Origin: an uncultured Prevotellaceae bacterium | GTDB taxonomy: Bacteria; Bacteroidota; Bacteroidia; Bacteroidales; Bacteroidaceae | Direction of reading: 5' to 3' | Assembly: GCA_902776545.1 (NCBI GenBank) | Contig: CACYQO010000033.1 | Location: 21,111-85,110, forward strand | Length of the DNA: 64,000 nucleotides | Shown here: positions 8,580-16,804 of the stretch, piece by piece | Layout of the letters: each line of letters begins with the position of its first letter | Position numbering within the stretch: the stretch's first letter is position 1 | The notes under the pieces: model-generated | What the model was told of the DNA's origin: nothing | The model's input: the letters and a program-made list of their open reading frames with translations, nothing else | Database searches by the model: none | Translations under genes and position numbers: made by a program

Positions 8580-9506
8580 ATGATTACCTTTGCATCCGCA
8601 AATCAACAAGGAGAGGTGCTCGAGTGGTTGAAGAGGCACGCCTGGAAAGCGTGTAGCCGGCAAAACTGGCTCGCAACAATTCTGATTGCACTGACCTGTT
8701 TGCTATTTTCTGCGCAAACGATACAAGCACAAAATTCTTCCCCCCAAGACAGTGTAGTTGCGACCGTTTCGGTTGCTGATGACTCTTTGGCCATGGCAGA
8801 TTCCCTGGCAGCAGAGGCGATGGTGATGGATGATCCAGAGGCAGACGCTGACGAGGAGGGTGGTTTTCACAAACAGTTGAAGACGAAGTTCATCGATGGC
8901 AACGCAGGCTTTATGTCACTCGTAGCCCTCGCCCTCGTGCTGGGACTGGCCTTCTGCATCGAGCGCATCATCTATCTGACACTCTCGGAGATCAAGACAC
9001 ACAAACTGATGGAGGATATTGAGAACCGTCTGAAGCAGGACGATGTGGAGGGTGCGAAGACCATCTGCCGCAACACCCGTGGACCTGTCGCCTCCGTGTG
9101 TTATCAGGGTCTGTTGCATATACACCAGTCAATGGATGCTATCGAGCGTTCCATTACGAACTACGGTGGTCTGCAGGCTGCGAACCTTGAGAAAGGCTGT
9201 TCGTGGATCAAGCTCTTTATTGCGATGGCACCGTCGTTGGGATTCCTCGGCACGGTCATCGGTATGGTGATGGCTTTCGACCAGATCCAGCAGGCAGGCG
9301 ACATCGGACCTACCATCGTGGCGCGTGGTATGAAGGTGGCCCTTATCACGACTATCTTCGGTATCGTGGTGGCCTTGATACTGCAGTTGTTCTATAGTTA
9401 CATCCTCTCGAAGATCGAGCGTCTCACCGCCCAGATGGAAGAGAGTGCCATCACGCTCCTCGACATGATCACAGAGTATAAGTTAAAAGTGAATAGTGAA
9501 AAGTGA
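8580..9506 (+). CDS. exbB: MotA/TolQ/ExbB proton channel family protein
   Basis: Inner-membrane proton channel subunit working with ExbD to energise TonB. 308 residues from ATG 8580. A signal-like segment (LATILIALTCLLFSAQ) is followed by an acidic stretch, then a helix at about 112-130. The conserved channel region reads APSLGFLGTVIGMVMAF and then GMKVALITTIFGIVVALILQLFY, with the GLLGTVxGM-type family signature. The start is uncertain. The first 31 codons overlap a tRNA-Ser remnant and its promoter. TTG at 8628, giving a basic n-region KRHAWKACSRQNW, is a good alternative. The end, KLKVNSEK then TGA, is written by GTGAAAA 7-mers. A 4-bp GTGA overlap leads into the next gene. Confidence 0.9.
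   Translation: MITFASANQQGEVLEWLKRHAWKACSRQNWLATILIALTCLLFSAQTIQAQNSSPQDSVVATVSVADDSLAMADSLAAEAMVMDDPEADADEEGGFHKQLKTKFIDGNAGFMSLVALALVLGLAFCIERIIYLTLSEIKTHKLMEDIENRLKQDDVEGAKTICRNTRGPVASVCYQGLLHIHQSMDAIERSITNYGGLQAANLEKGCSWIKLFIAMAPSLGFLGTVIGMVMAFDQIQQAGDIGPTIVARGMKVALITTIFGIVVALILQLFYSYILSKIERLTAQMEESAITLLDMITEYKLKVNSEK
8585..8592 (+). promoter_or_regulatory. -7 box of the tRNA-Ser remnant
   Basis: TACCTTTG followed by CATCC, placed 17 bp before the first base of the tRNA-like sequence, as expected for a tRNA promoter. It lies inside the first codons of the longest exbB reading frame, so a transcript from here could not use the ATG at 8580. Confidence 0.5.
8610..8672 (+). pseudogene. tRNA-Ser(GGA) remnant, 3' end lost
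   Basis: The 5' two thirds of a class II serine tRNA are intact. Acceptor strand GGAGAGG is at 8610-8616 and D-stem CTC/GAG encloses GTGGTTGA. Anticodon stem CACGC/GCGTG (8637-8641, 8649-8653) holds loop CTGGAAA with anticodon GGA at 8644-8646. The long variable arm has stem GCCGG/CTGGC. After 8672 no T-arm with TTCRANT and no CCTCTCC acceptor strand follow. The downstream bases instead continue as exbB codons. A promoter core sits 17 bp upstream. I infer a deletion or rearrangement that joined a tRNA gene to exbB. Confidence 0.7.
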
Positions 9507-9862
9507 AAAATTTGCTGCCGCCCTTCTTTGTTGATGTGATGCTCGTGCTGATGTACATCGTGCTCGCTGTTGCGCTCTGTGTGACGGCGTACAGCGTTTG
9601 GCACGGCATGCGTACTCGTCGTAAGGGCGACGATATCGTCAACCGCGTGCCAGCGGGTAGAATAGGGTGGTGCGTACTCTTCGGCCTGCTACTCTGCCTC
9701 GTCGTCACGTTCTTTCTGGGTTCCTCCAAGCCCGTCATGACCAACGGACAGCCTTTCACCAGCGTGTTCTGGCTGAAGGCCACGGATATGTTTATCTATA
9801 CTTCCATCCTCCTGATCATCGGATGTTTCGTAAGCGCTTTCGTCAGCAGATTCCGGAGCTGA
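9503..9862 (+). CDS. Small inner-membrane protein between exbB and exbD
   Basis: 119 residues starting at GTG 9503, which shares GTGA with the exbB stop and comes from a 7-mer repeat. Three hydrophobic helices are visible, at about 9-30 (VDVMLVLMYIVLAVALCVTA), 53-70 (IGWCVLFGLLLCLVVTFFLG) and 95-113 (FIYTSILLIIGCFVSAFV). No family motif is recognised. Proteins like this are found between exbB and exbD in other Bacteroidales clusters, so a role in the same proton-driven complex is inferred from position. Its 3' end overlaps the next gene by 40 bp. Confidence 0.75.
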   Translation: MKNLLPPFFVDVMLVLMYIVLAVALCVTAYSVWHGMRTRRKGDDIVNRVPAGRIGWCVLFGLLLCLVVTFFLGSSKPVMTNGQPFTSVFWLKATDMFIYTSILLIIGCFVSAFVSRFRS

Positions 9863-10340
9863 ACACCACGTCGACGGCAGACATCTCGTTTATGTTGCTG
9901 ATCTTCTTCCTCGTGACATCGTCGATGGACACGGACAAGGGACTCTTGCGCCAGATGGCACCACCGCCCATGGAGAACTCCCAGCCGCAGGATGTGAACA
10001 AAGACCTCGTGATGCGTGTAGAACTCGATGCCAACGATCAGCTTACCTGCGACGGAAAACCTGCAACGCTTCAGGAACTCTCAGCGGCCGTAGTCTCTAT
10101 GGCTACAGTAAACAGAACGGAACATATCGTTGCCATCCAGGCAGACCGTGAAACCACCTACGAGGCCTATTTCCGCATGCAGGATGCCATCGTCGCCGCC
10201 TATCACCAGTTGCGCGAGCAGTATTCGCAGAAGCGTTATGGCAAGGCCTATCGCCAGCTGACATCTGAGGAGCGTTCCCTCGTCAACGAATACTACCCCC
10301 AGCGCATCAGCGAATCTCTCCAAGAGAAAGGAGGTGGGCA

Positions 10341-10344
<4 letters not shown>
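9823..10344 (+). CDS. exbD: ExbD/TolR family biopolymer transport protein (first copy)
   Basis: Partner of ExbB with a single membrane helix and a periplasmic domain. 173 residues from ATG 9823, chosen because MFRKRFRQQIPELNTTSTAD gives the normal short basic start of ExbD. The helix ISFMLLIFFLVTSSM begins directly after TAD, which holds the proton-carrying aspartate. The periplasmic part includes ELDANDQLTCDGKP and IVAIQADRETTYEAYFRMQDAIVAAY. An AAAGGAGG Shine-Dalgarno near its 3' end serves the next gene. The stop overlaps the second exbD by ATGA. Confidence 0.9.
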
Positions 10345-10880
<536 letters not shown>

Positions 10881-10906
10881 TTGTTCGATATTTCAGAAAT
10901 TATGTA

Positions 10907-10914
10907 TATCTTTG
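10907..10914 (+). promoter_or_regulatory. -7 box for the TMEM43-family gene
   Basis: TATCTTTG followed by CACC, 57 bp before the ATG. A TTGT at 10881-10884 is 22 bp upstream and may serve as a weak -33 box. Confidence 0.5.
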
Positions 10915-10971
10915 CACCGTGAATCACTAAAATCAACAAATAAATAGTAAATCATTAAATCAAAAATCAAA

Positions 10972-12411
10972 ATGGCTTATCAAGAAGTAACAACGACGGG
11001 TTATGGTACCCGAGTAGGCAACTCATTCAAGGCTATTGGCAGCGGATTCCTGATGTTTGTCCTGGGAACGGCGCTGCTGTGGTGGAATGAAGGTCGTGCC
11101 GTGAAGACAGAGAAGATGCTCGACGAGGCAGGCAACAACTACGTCGAGATGGAGAACCCCAACAAGAAAGACGCATCACTCGAGGGTGAACTCATCTGTG
11201 GTACCGCTATGGCTACTACTGAGGACTCTTTAGTAGATGCCCAGTTCGGCATCGGCGCGAAGGCCATCTCCATCCGTCGCAACGTGGAATACTACCAGTG
11301 GGTGGAGCACTCACAAACCAAGCGCGAGGACAAGCTCGGCGGCAAGGAAGTGACCACGACCACCTACACCTACACCAAGGAGTGGGTGTCGAGTCCTATC
11401 CAGTCATCGGATTTCCACGATCCCGCCTATCAGAACAAAAACTCTGTGTTGACCACCATCGAGGACGCCGACCAGTGGGCAGAGACCGTGAAGTGGGGTG
11501 CCTACACGCTCCCCGAGGGCCTCTTCCACCGCATCTCCTCCCGTGAGGGCATCGACCTCGCCATCTCCGAGGATTTGCTGAAGCAGTTCGACAAATCGAC
11601 ACAGGCCGCCTACGAGCGTGCCCACGGTCTGGTGAATACCACTATCAATAAGATCTCGCAGGCCGTCTCCCAGCCCTCACAGCCCGTGCAGCAGCCTGCC
11701 TCAGTGGCCATCCCTGATTCCATCAAGGCCCTGCTGCCCGACTCCGTCCGCGCCAAGCTCGACTCCATCCAGGCCGTCACTGACTCGCTGAACAAGCAGA
11801 TGGCCAATGCCGAGAACAAGAAGGACCTGCAGTACGTCCATCAAGCCAGCAACGTGCTATATTTCGGTCGCGTGCCTGGTTCTCCCGAGGTGGGTGACGT
11901 GCGTGTGACCTTCGAGAAGGTGGTGCCTGCCAAGGTTACAGTGATGGCTGTGGTCGATGGCGACAGCTTCAAGCCCTACAAGGCTAAGAACGGCAAGCGC
12001 TTCCAGACACTCGTGATGGGCAAAAAGAGCGGCGACGAGATCATCGAGGGTGAAAAAGAGGCCAACAACATGATCCTTTGGGCCCTCCGTATCCTTGGCA
12101 TCATGATCATCATCGGCGGTCTGAAGGGTATTTTCGGATTCCTCGAGACCATCCTCAAGGTGGTGCCGTTCATAGCCAACATCTTCGGCTGGGGCGTGGG
12201 TATCGTCTGCACGGTCGTGGGTATCGTATGGTCGCTCATCGTCATCGCCCTCGCATGGCTCTTCTACCGTCCCGTGCTTGCTATCTGCCTCCTCGCCATC
12301 GCAGGCTTCCTCATCTGGGTCTTCGCCTTCAAGGGCAAGGACAAGCTGAAGGAGCTCGCCTCTAAGGGTAAGAACAATCAGACACAGCCTGCACCTCAGA
12401 AGGCAGAGTGA
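10972..12411 (+). CDS. TMEM43 family membrane protein
   Basis: 479-residue integral membrane protein of the TMEM43/LUMA family, known from bacteria and from the animal nuclear envelope; its bacterial role is unclear. An N-terminal helix lies at about 23-40 (GSGFLMFVLGTALLWWNEG), with the typical WWNEGRAVKT just after it. A large soluble domain with YYQWVEHSQTK and TYTYTKEWVSSPI is a family hallmark. Three to four C-terminal helices lie between about 365 and 455. The short basic tail is KGKNNQTQPAPQKAE. It ends with a TGATG overlap into the following lipoprotein gene, indicating coupled translation. Confidence 0.88.
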   Translation: MAYQEVTTTGYGTRVGNSFKAIGSGFLMFVLGTALLWWNEGRAVKTEKMLDEAGNNYVEMENPNKKDASLEGELICGTAMATTEDSLVDAQFGIGAKAISIRRNVEYYQWVEHSQTKREDKLGGKEVTTTTYTYTKEWVSSPIQSSDFHDPAYQNKNSVLTTIEDADQWAETVKWGAYTLPEGLFHRISSREGIDLAISEDLLKQFDKSTQAAYERAHGLVNTTINKISQAVSQPSQPVQQPASVAIPDSIKALLPDSVRAKLDSIQAVTDSLNKQMANAENKKDLQYVHQASNVLYFGRVPGSPEVGDVRVTFEKVVPAKVTVMAVVDGDSFKPYKAKNGKRFQTLVMGKKSGDEIIEGEKEANNMILWALRILGIMIIIGGLKGIFGFLETILKVVPFIANIFGWGVGIVCTVVGIVWSLIVIALAWLFYRPVLAICLLAIAGFLIWVFAFKGKDKLKELASKGKNNQTQPAPQKAE

Positions 12412-13904
12412 TGAGACGAAATCTTTCTTTCATTGTTGTTAGTGTGCTGGCCGTGATGGCTGGATGCACGAATAAAGGTCAGACAGCGGGTGGAGCCGAC
12501 AACGACTCTCTCGCTGTCGACAGTCTTAACGGTGCTGTGGCCGAGATGCGTGACATCACGCCACAGCCTGTATTCCTCTATTATTTCGACCCTGAGCACA
12601 TGCAGGTTGTATATTGGACAGACGCGAAGGAACCAGACCGTGACTGGTACGATAAGAATGGCATGTCGGAGTATTTCGCCGATGCCCACAAGACGTGGGA
12701 ACAGTTCGACGCTTATCGCCGCAATGCCGCAGGCTATACGCAGATGCTCGTGAACGACATGAAGTCTGTGCCTATCCGCTGCATCGGCGAACAGTTGAAG
12801 AATCCTGACGGTGAAGATCTCTTCCCGGGCGAGTTGCACAGTCGTAAGACCATCCCGTCGCCGGGCATGAAATACGCCCTCGTCAATCTGAAGGACTCCC
12901 TCCGTGGCGAATATTTTGCCGACCTCTACGTCATCGTCCACGACGACTATATGAAGACGCACAAGCGCCTCGCTACGAAGCTCGAATCCCCCTTCGATGC
13001 TGGAAAGCCCCTGCCTGCCGCCGTCATCAAAGAGCTTGAAGAGCAGTATGACATGAAGACACAGCGCTCGGAGCTCACCTATACCATCGGCGACCGTTAC
13101 AAGTACGGCATCCTCCAGTTCAAACCTAAGGGCAAGAAAGTCTTTGCGCTCGAGGTGGTCACCGATGGCGATAAGGTCTATTCTATCCCCGTCGAAGGCC
13201 AGTACGACGAACAGGACATGAACTCCACGTGGAATGTGGATGACGGTGGAGAATACGCCTCCAGCGGCATTGGCGCCGCCTTCGAGGGTCCTGACGGTCT
13301 CGAGTTCACCTTCGAGCACCGTGCCCCAGAGAGTGCTACCGTCGGTATGTTCCGTCTCCGCGACGGTAAGCTCGAGCGTGAGACGTTAGAAGTCTATCAC
13401 CAGCTGGTAGACGAATCGCGTCCCCTCTGGAAGAAGGACATCGCCACTCTGCGCAAGCTCTACCTCGACAACGATCCGCACGAAAACAAGAACTACCAGC
13501 TGACCAAATACCGCTGGATCGATATCGACGACGACTTCAACGAAGAACTGTGGATGCGTGACAAGGACGATAAGCATGGTGCATTCTTCACCGTGAAGGA
13601 CGACCATATCCAACTCATTGGCGTCGAGACAGACAAGCTGCATCCCTCGTTCACGCAGGTGCGCGACGGCAAGGGCTGGCTGTGCATCTCAGGCAGTGCC
13701 GGAGGGCCAGCAGTCTTCTCGCAGATCTTCGAGCTCAAGAACAGCCAAGTCGTCCACCGCATGACCGCCCTTGAGGTCTATGGTGAGCTCGACGAGTGTA
13801 CCTTCGACGGCAAACCTTTCGCCAAGGACAAGGCCGCCGCCTACATCCAGTCGCTCCCCGTACCTCGTGATCCCTACCTCTACTGGGCTGAGATTCAGGA
13901 ATAA
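12411..13904 (+). CDS. Uncharacterised lipoprotein
   Basis: 497 residues from ATG 12411, which overlaps the preceding stop by one base. The start RRNLSFIVVSVLAVMAGC is a lipoprotein signal peptide with lipobox VMAGC, followed by a Gly/Ser/Asp-rich linker. The rest looks soluble and mixed alpha/beta, rich in aspartate and aromatic residues (YWTDAKEPDRDWYDKNGM, KYRWIDIDDDFNEELWMRDKDDKHG). The second of these resembles repeat domains that read out signed values in Prevotella lipoproteins, but I do not recognise the family. It shares an operon with the TMEM43 protein, suggesting an envelope function. Confidence 0.8.
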   Translation: MRRNLSFIVVSVLAVMAGCTNKGQTAGGADNDSLAVDSLNGAVAEMRDITPQPVFLYYFDPEHMQVVYWTDAKEPDRDWYDKNGMSEYFADAHKTWEQFDAYRRNAAGYTQMLVNDMKSVPIRCIGEQLKNPDGEDLFPGELHSRKTIPSPGMKYALVNLKDSLRGEYFADLYVIVHDDYMKTHKRLATKLESPFDAGKPLPAAVIKELEEQYDMKTQRSELTYTIGDRYKYGILQFKPKGKKVFALEVVTDGDKVYSIPVEGQYDEQDMNSTWNVDDGGEYASSGIGAAFEGPDGLEFTFEHRAPESATVGMFRLRDGKLERETLEVYHQLVDESRPLWKKDIATLRKLYLDNDPHENKNYQLTKYRWIDIDDDFNEELWMRDKDDKHGAFFTVKDDHIQLIGVETDKLHPSFTQVRDGKGWLCISGSAGGPAVFSQIFELKNSQVVHRMTALEVYGELDECTFDGKPFAKDKAAAYIQSLPVPRDPYLYWAEIQE

Positions 13905-13913
13905 CCACAAATA

Positions 13914-13945
13914 AGGCTGGACCCACGTTCTTGTGAGTCCAGCCT
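13914..13945. terminator. Stem-loop terminator between convergent genes
   Basis: AGGCTGGAC (13914-13922) pairs with GTCCAGCCT (13937-13945), extended by CAC/GTG around a GTTCTT loop and followed by GTTTC. It lies between the lipoprotein gene (plus) and the C10 protease gene (minus). An almost identical copy is at 16748-16779. Confidence 0.75.
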
Positions 13946-13970
13946 GTTTCATTAGATCAATATAAGATCA

Positions 13971-16595
13971 CTATTTCTTCTTCAAAATCTTCTTGCCGTT
14001 GACAATGTAGATACCATCAGACAGGCCATCGAGTGAAGTCACCTGGTGAAGCACCTTGCGGCCACTCAGGTCATAGACGTCGAACGGCTCTTCGACGGCA
14101 GGACTTTCAAGCTCCTTGAGACCTGTCAATTCGTCTTCATCTCCGATCATTGAACGTGCTTCAGAGTTTGATAATACCGTCACTGTGCAGGTGCCCTTCA
14201 GGCCAGTGGCAACCGAGGTACAGGTAATGGTAACAGTACCAGCCTTGATACCTTTCACGATGCCTTCTGCGTTCACCGTAGCAACCTTCGTATCAGAGCT
14301 CTTCCAGGTTACGCTCTTGTCTGCCAAGTCTGTAGGATAGATCGTGGCGTATAGCATCACCGATCTGCTCTTCTTGATAGTAACCTCAGACGTACCAATG
14401 ACCACTTTACCGACAGTCACTTGGCAGGTGGCCTTCACACCCGTCGCTACTGAGGTACAGGTGATGGTAGCTGTACCATACTTCACACCCTTCACCTTAC
14501 CTGCGCTCGTCACTGTGGCAATCTTCGTATCTGAGCTCTCCCAAGTCACGCTCTTGTCTGCCAACGTCTCGGGAGTGACCGTAGCTTTCAGTGTCATCGT
14601 CTTGCCTTTCTGAACGCAAGCCTCAGTCTTGTTAAGGGTCACAAAGCCCTTTACGACATTCACCGTGCAGGTAGCCTTCAGGCCCGTTGCATTAGAGGTA
14701 CACGTAATGGTCGCCGTACCGACCTTCACGCCTTTCACTTTGCCAGCACTTGTCACCGTGGCAATCTTCGTGTTCGAACTCTCCCACGTCACACTCTTAT
14801 CTGTCAACGACGACGGATAAACCGTAGCGGTCAGCGTCGTTGTCTTGCCCTTCAGAATGGTAGCCTCTGTCTTGTCAAGTTCAACATAGCCGACAGTCAC
14901 TTTACAGGTTGCCTTCGCTCCCGTTGAGTTGGATGTACACGTGATGGTCGCCGTTCCAGCTTTAACGCCTTTTACCTTGCCAGCACTCGTCACTGTGGCC
15001 ACCTTCGTATTCGAGCTCTCCCACGTTAAGCTCTCATCCGCTGTTGATGGAGATACTGTTGCTTTTAACGTCACAGTCTTGCCCATCTGAATGGTAACCT
15101 TAGACTTGTTAAGTTTAACCGTGCCAGGCAACGGATAGTTGGTTAATGTCATTTTGTTACCCTTTATCACGGCTTCAATGTAACGATAACTGAATCCCTG
15201 AGCCTGATGGAGATTATTGTCTCCATCCACATAAACACCTTCTATCCGATATTTACCGTCAGCAAGACCGGCTCCAAACTGAAATCCATACGTACCATAC
15301 CAATACCAACCTGGGCGTTGTTGAGAGGGCCCCCATTGCAACAATCTCTGCACATGTTCCTTTCCTTTGTACAAAGCAAGCCCCCCACCAACCAAGTCAT
15401 CTTCCGAATTTACAGAGTTGTCAAATGTATAGGAAATAGGAACATAAAAATCATCATCTGCAGATCCACGTGTCACTTCTCTGTCCTGACCTTGTGCCAG
15501 CTCCAATTGGGAAATCGTTATCAAAGGATAATCCAAAGTCCCGCCTTTAGTAGGTCTGACGCCTACGATGGCAGACTGGTCCTCGCTAAAAGTCCAATCT
15601 GGATTGTTTGGACCCATTGAATCCATCACGGTCAGTACAAAATAAGTGTCACACCAGCCACCCCAACCCCAGTTTACGTGATAAAGGCCATCCTTATAAC
15701 CATCAACGACAAAAGCATGTCCACTATTGGATATTGTACGACCGGAGTAAAATACTGGATAGCCTGCTGCCAGTTCCTGATAGATTTCGTTCTCCCATTC
15801 CTCAGCAGAATAACCTTTACTATATATCGCATGAGCACTTTTGTTATATCCAAAGTATTTTACAAGAGCTACTGACACAAATTCTGATGTCGCACTAGAA
15901 CAATCTGTACCATAATCCATTTCGACAGATTGTCCACAATAACGGCAAAGCCTTGCTATATCCTCATCGGTCATATTCTTCCAATTCAGAGTTGTAGCAG
16001 GAAGAGCATTAAAATAGTTCCCACTCCAAGTAGCTGTATAGGCGCCTATTTCCGGAAGCTTTTTGGGATATTTGTGAAAATTCACAACTTGTGCCATCGC
16101 AGTAGCCACACAGCCTGTCAGGCATTGTCCCAATCCGTCAAAATAGCACATATTATTATAAGGGAAACCTTGATCCCATTGTGTCTTGACAAGAGGACTA
16201 ATATTGCTTCTTGCATTCGCAGTTACGCTTTCGTGCTGTGCTTTAGTGGGACTGTCCTCAAGAGAAGATATAGCTTTGGCATAATAATTTAGCCACCACT
16301 GCACATTTTCTGGTACTGCATTTTCATTAAGAGTTCCGTTCTCAGAATAGCCAAGAATCGGTTTTGTACGATCATCACCAGAAACGATCACAAAACCGGC
16401 ATTGCCTTTTGCATTGAAAACGTAATAAGGTGTGCTACCGTCAGATTCTTTTTTAGCAGAAGGTTTTGCCAATACGAATCCTTTTCCCGGCATGAATTGT
16501 GAGGCCTTTGCCAATGCCTGTTGCTCAGACACTGGTCCCGCATATACAATGAATGCATAAACGAAGCAGCATAATGACAGTAAAAATTTCTTCAT
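13971..16595 (-). CDS. Secreted C10 (streptopain/interpain-type) cysteine protease with four BIG2 domains
   Basis: Extracellular thiol protease, related to streptopain and Prevotella interpain A. 874 residues. Signal peptide about 1-19. A Spi-type propeptide follows (GKGFVLAKPS, YYVFNAKGNAGFVIVSGDDR). The catalytic domain has Cys162 in LTGCVATAMAQV and His293 in SNSGHAFVVDGY, with VNWGWGGWCD completing the C10 signature. Four BIG2 domains occupy about 500-810, then a tail with VYDLSGRKV and SDGIYIVNGKKILKKK that resembles a type IX sorting domain. Export by the type IX pathway and activation by removal of the propeptide are inferred. The 3' end and terminator are nearly the same as those of the gene at 16805. 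Confidence 0.93.
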   Translation of the reverse strand: MKKFLLSLCCFVYAFIVYAGPVSEQQALAKASQFMPGKGFVLAKPSAKKESDGSTPYYVFNAKGNAGFVIVSGDDRTKPILGYSENGTLNENAVPENVQWWLNYYAKAISSLEDSPTKAQHESVTANARSNISPLVKTQWDQGFPYNNMCYFDGLGQCLTGCVATAMAQVVNFHKYPKKLPEIGAYTATWSGNYFNALPATTLNWKNMTDEDIARLCRYCGQSVEMDYGTDCSSATSEFVSVALVKYFGYNKSAHAIYSKGYSAEEWENEIYQELAAGYPVFYSGRTISNSGHAFVVDGYKDGLYHVNWGWGGWCDTYFVLTVMDSMGPNNPDWTFSEDQSAIVGVRPTKGGTLDYPLITISQLELAQGQDREVTRGSADDDFYVPISYTFDNSVNSEDDLVGGGLALYKGKEHVQRLLQWGPSQQRPGWYWYGTYGFQFGAGLADGKYRIEGVYVDGDNNLHQAQGFSYRYIEAVIKGNKMTLTNYPLPGTVKLNKSKVTIQMGKTVTLKATVSPSTADESLTWESSNTKVATVTSAGKVKGVKAGTATITCTSNSTGAKATCKVTVGYVELDKTEATILKGKTTTLTATVYPSSLTDKSVTWESSNTKIATVTSAGKVKGVKVGTATITCTSNATGLKATCTVNVVKGFVTLNKTEACVQKGKTMTLKATVTPETLADKSVTWESSDTKIATVTSAGKVKGVKYGTATITCTSVATGVKATCQVTVGKVVIGTSEVTIKKSRSVMLYATIYPTDLADKSVTWKSSDTKVATVNAEGIVKGIKAGTVTITCTSVATGLKGTCTVTVLSNSEARSMIGDEDELTGLKELESPAVEEPFDVYDLSGRKVLHQVTSLDGLSDGIYIVNGKKILKKK

Positions 16596-16659
16596 AAAAT
16601 CAAATACTTAAGTTATAGAATCAAATACTTTCTTTGTTAATAAATCTGCAATTATGGCG

Positions 16660-16667
16660 CAAATATA
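16660..16667 (-). promoter_or_regulatory. -7 box for the C10 protease gene
   Basis: Minus-strand TATATTTG followed by CGCC, about 65 bp upstream of the ATG. The expected -33 position shows no TTTG. Confidence 0.5.
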
Positions 16668-16747
16668 CAAAAAAAGAATCAAACTGACTAAAAGATAAAG
16701 TTAAAAAACAAAAATTGTGGATCGATTCACTGCTTTTCCTTCATACA

Positions 16748-16779
16748 AGGCTGGACCCACGTTCTTGTGAGTCCAGCCT
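16748..16779. terminator. Stem-loop terminator after the DUF285/BIG2 gene
   Basis: AGGCTGGAC (16748-16756) and GTCCAGCCT (16771-16779), the same hairpin as at 13914-13945. It sits past the stop of the 16805-19756 gene. The shared sequence continues through the sorting-domain codons, so it is part of a duplicated 3' block. Confidence 0.75.
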
Positions 16780-16804
16780 GTTTCGTTAGATTGATATCAA
16801 ATCA

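Noticed and set aside
8673-8697. Complete tRNA-Ser with a divergent T-arm
   Set aside because: GCAAC/ATTGC could form four of five pairs, but the loop lacks TTCRANT and the 3' acceptor strand matches only four of seven positions, so a remnant fits better.
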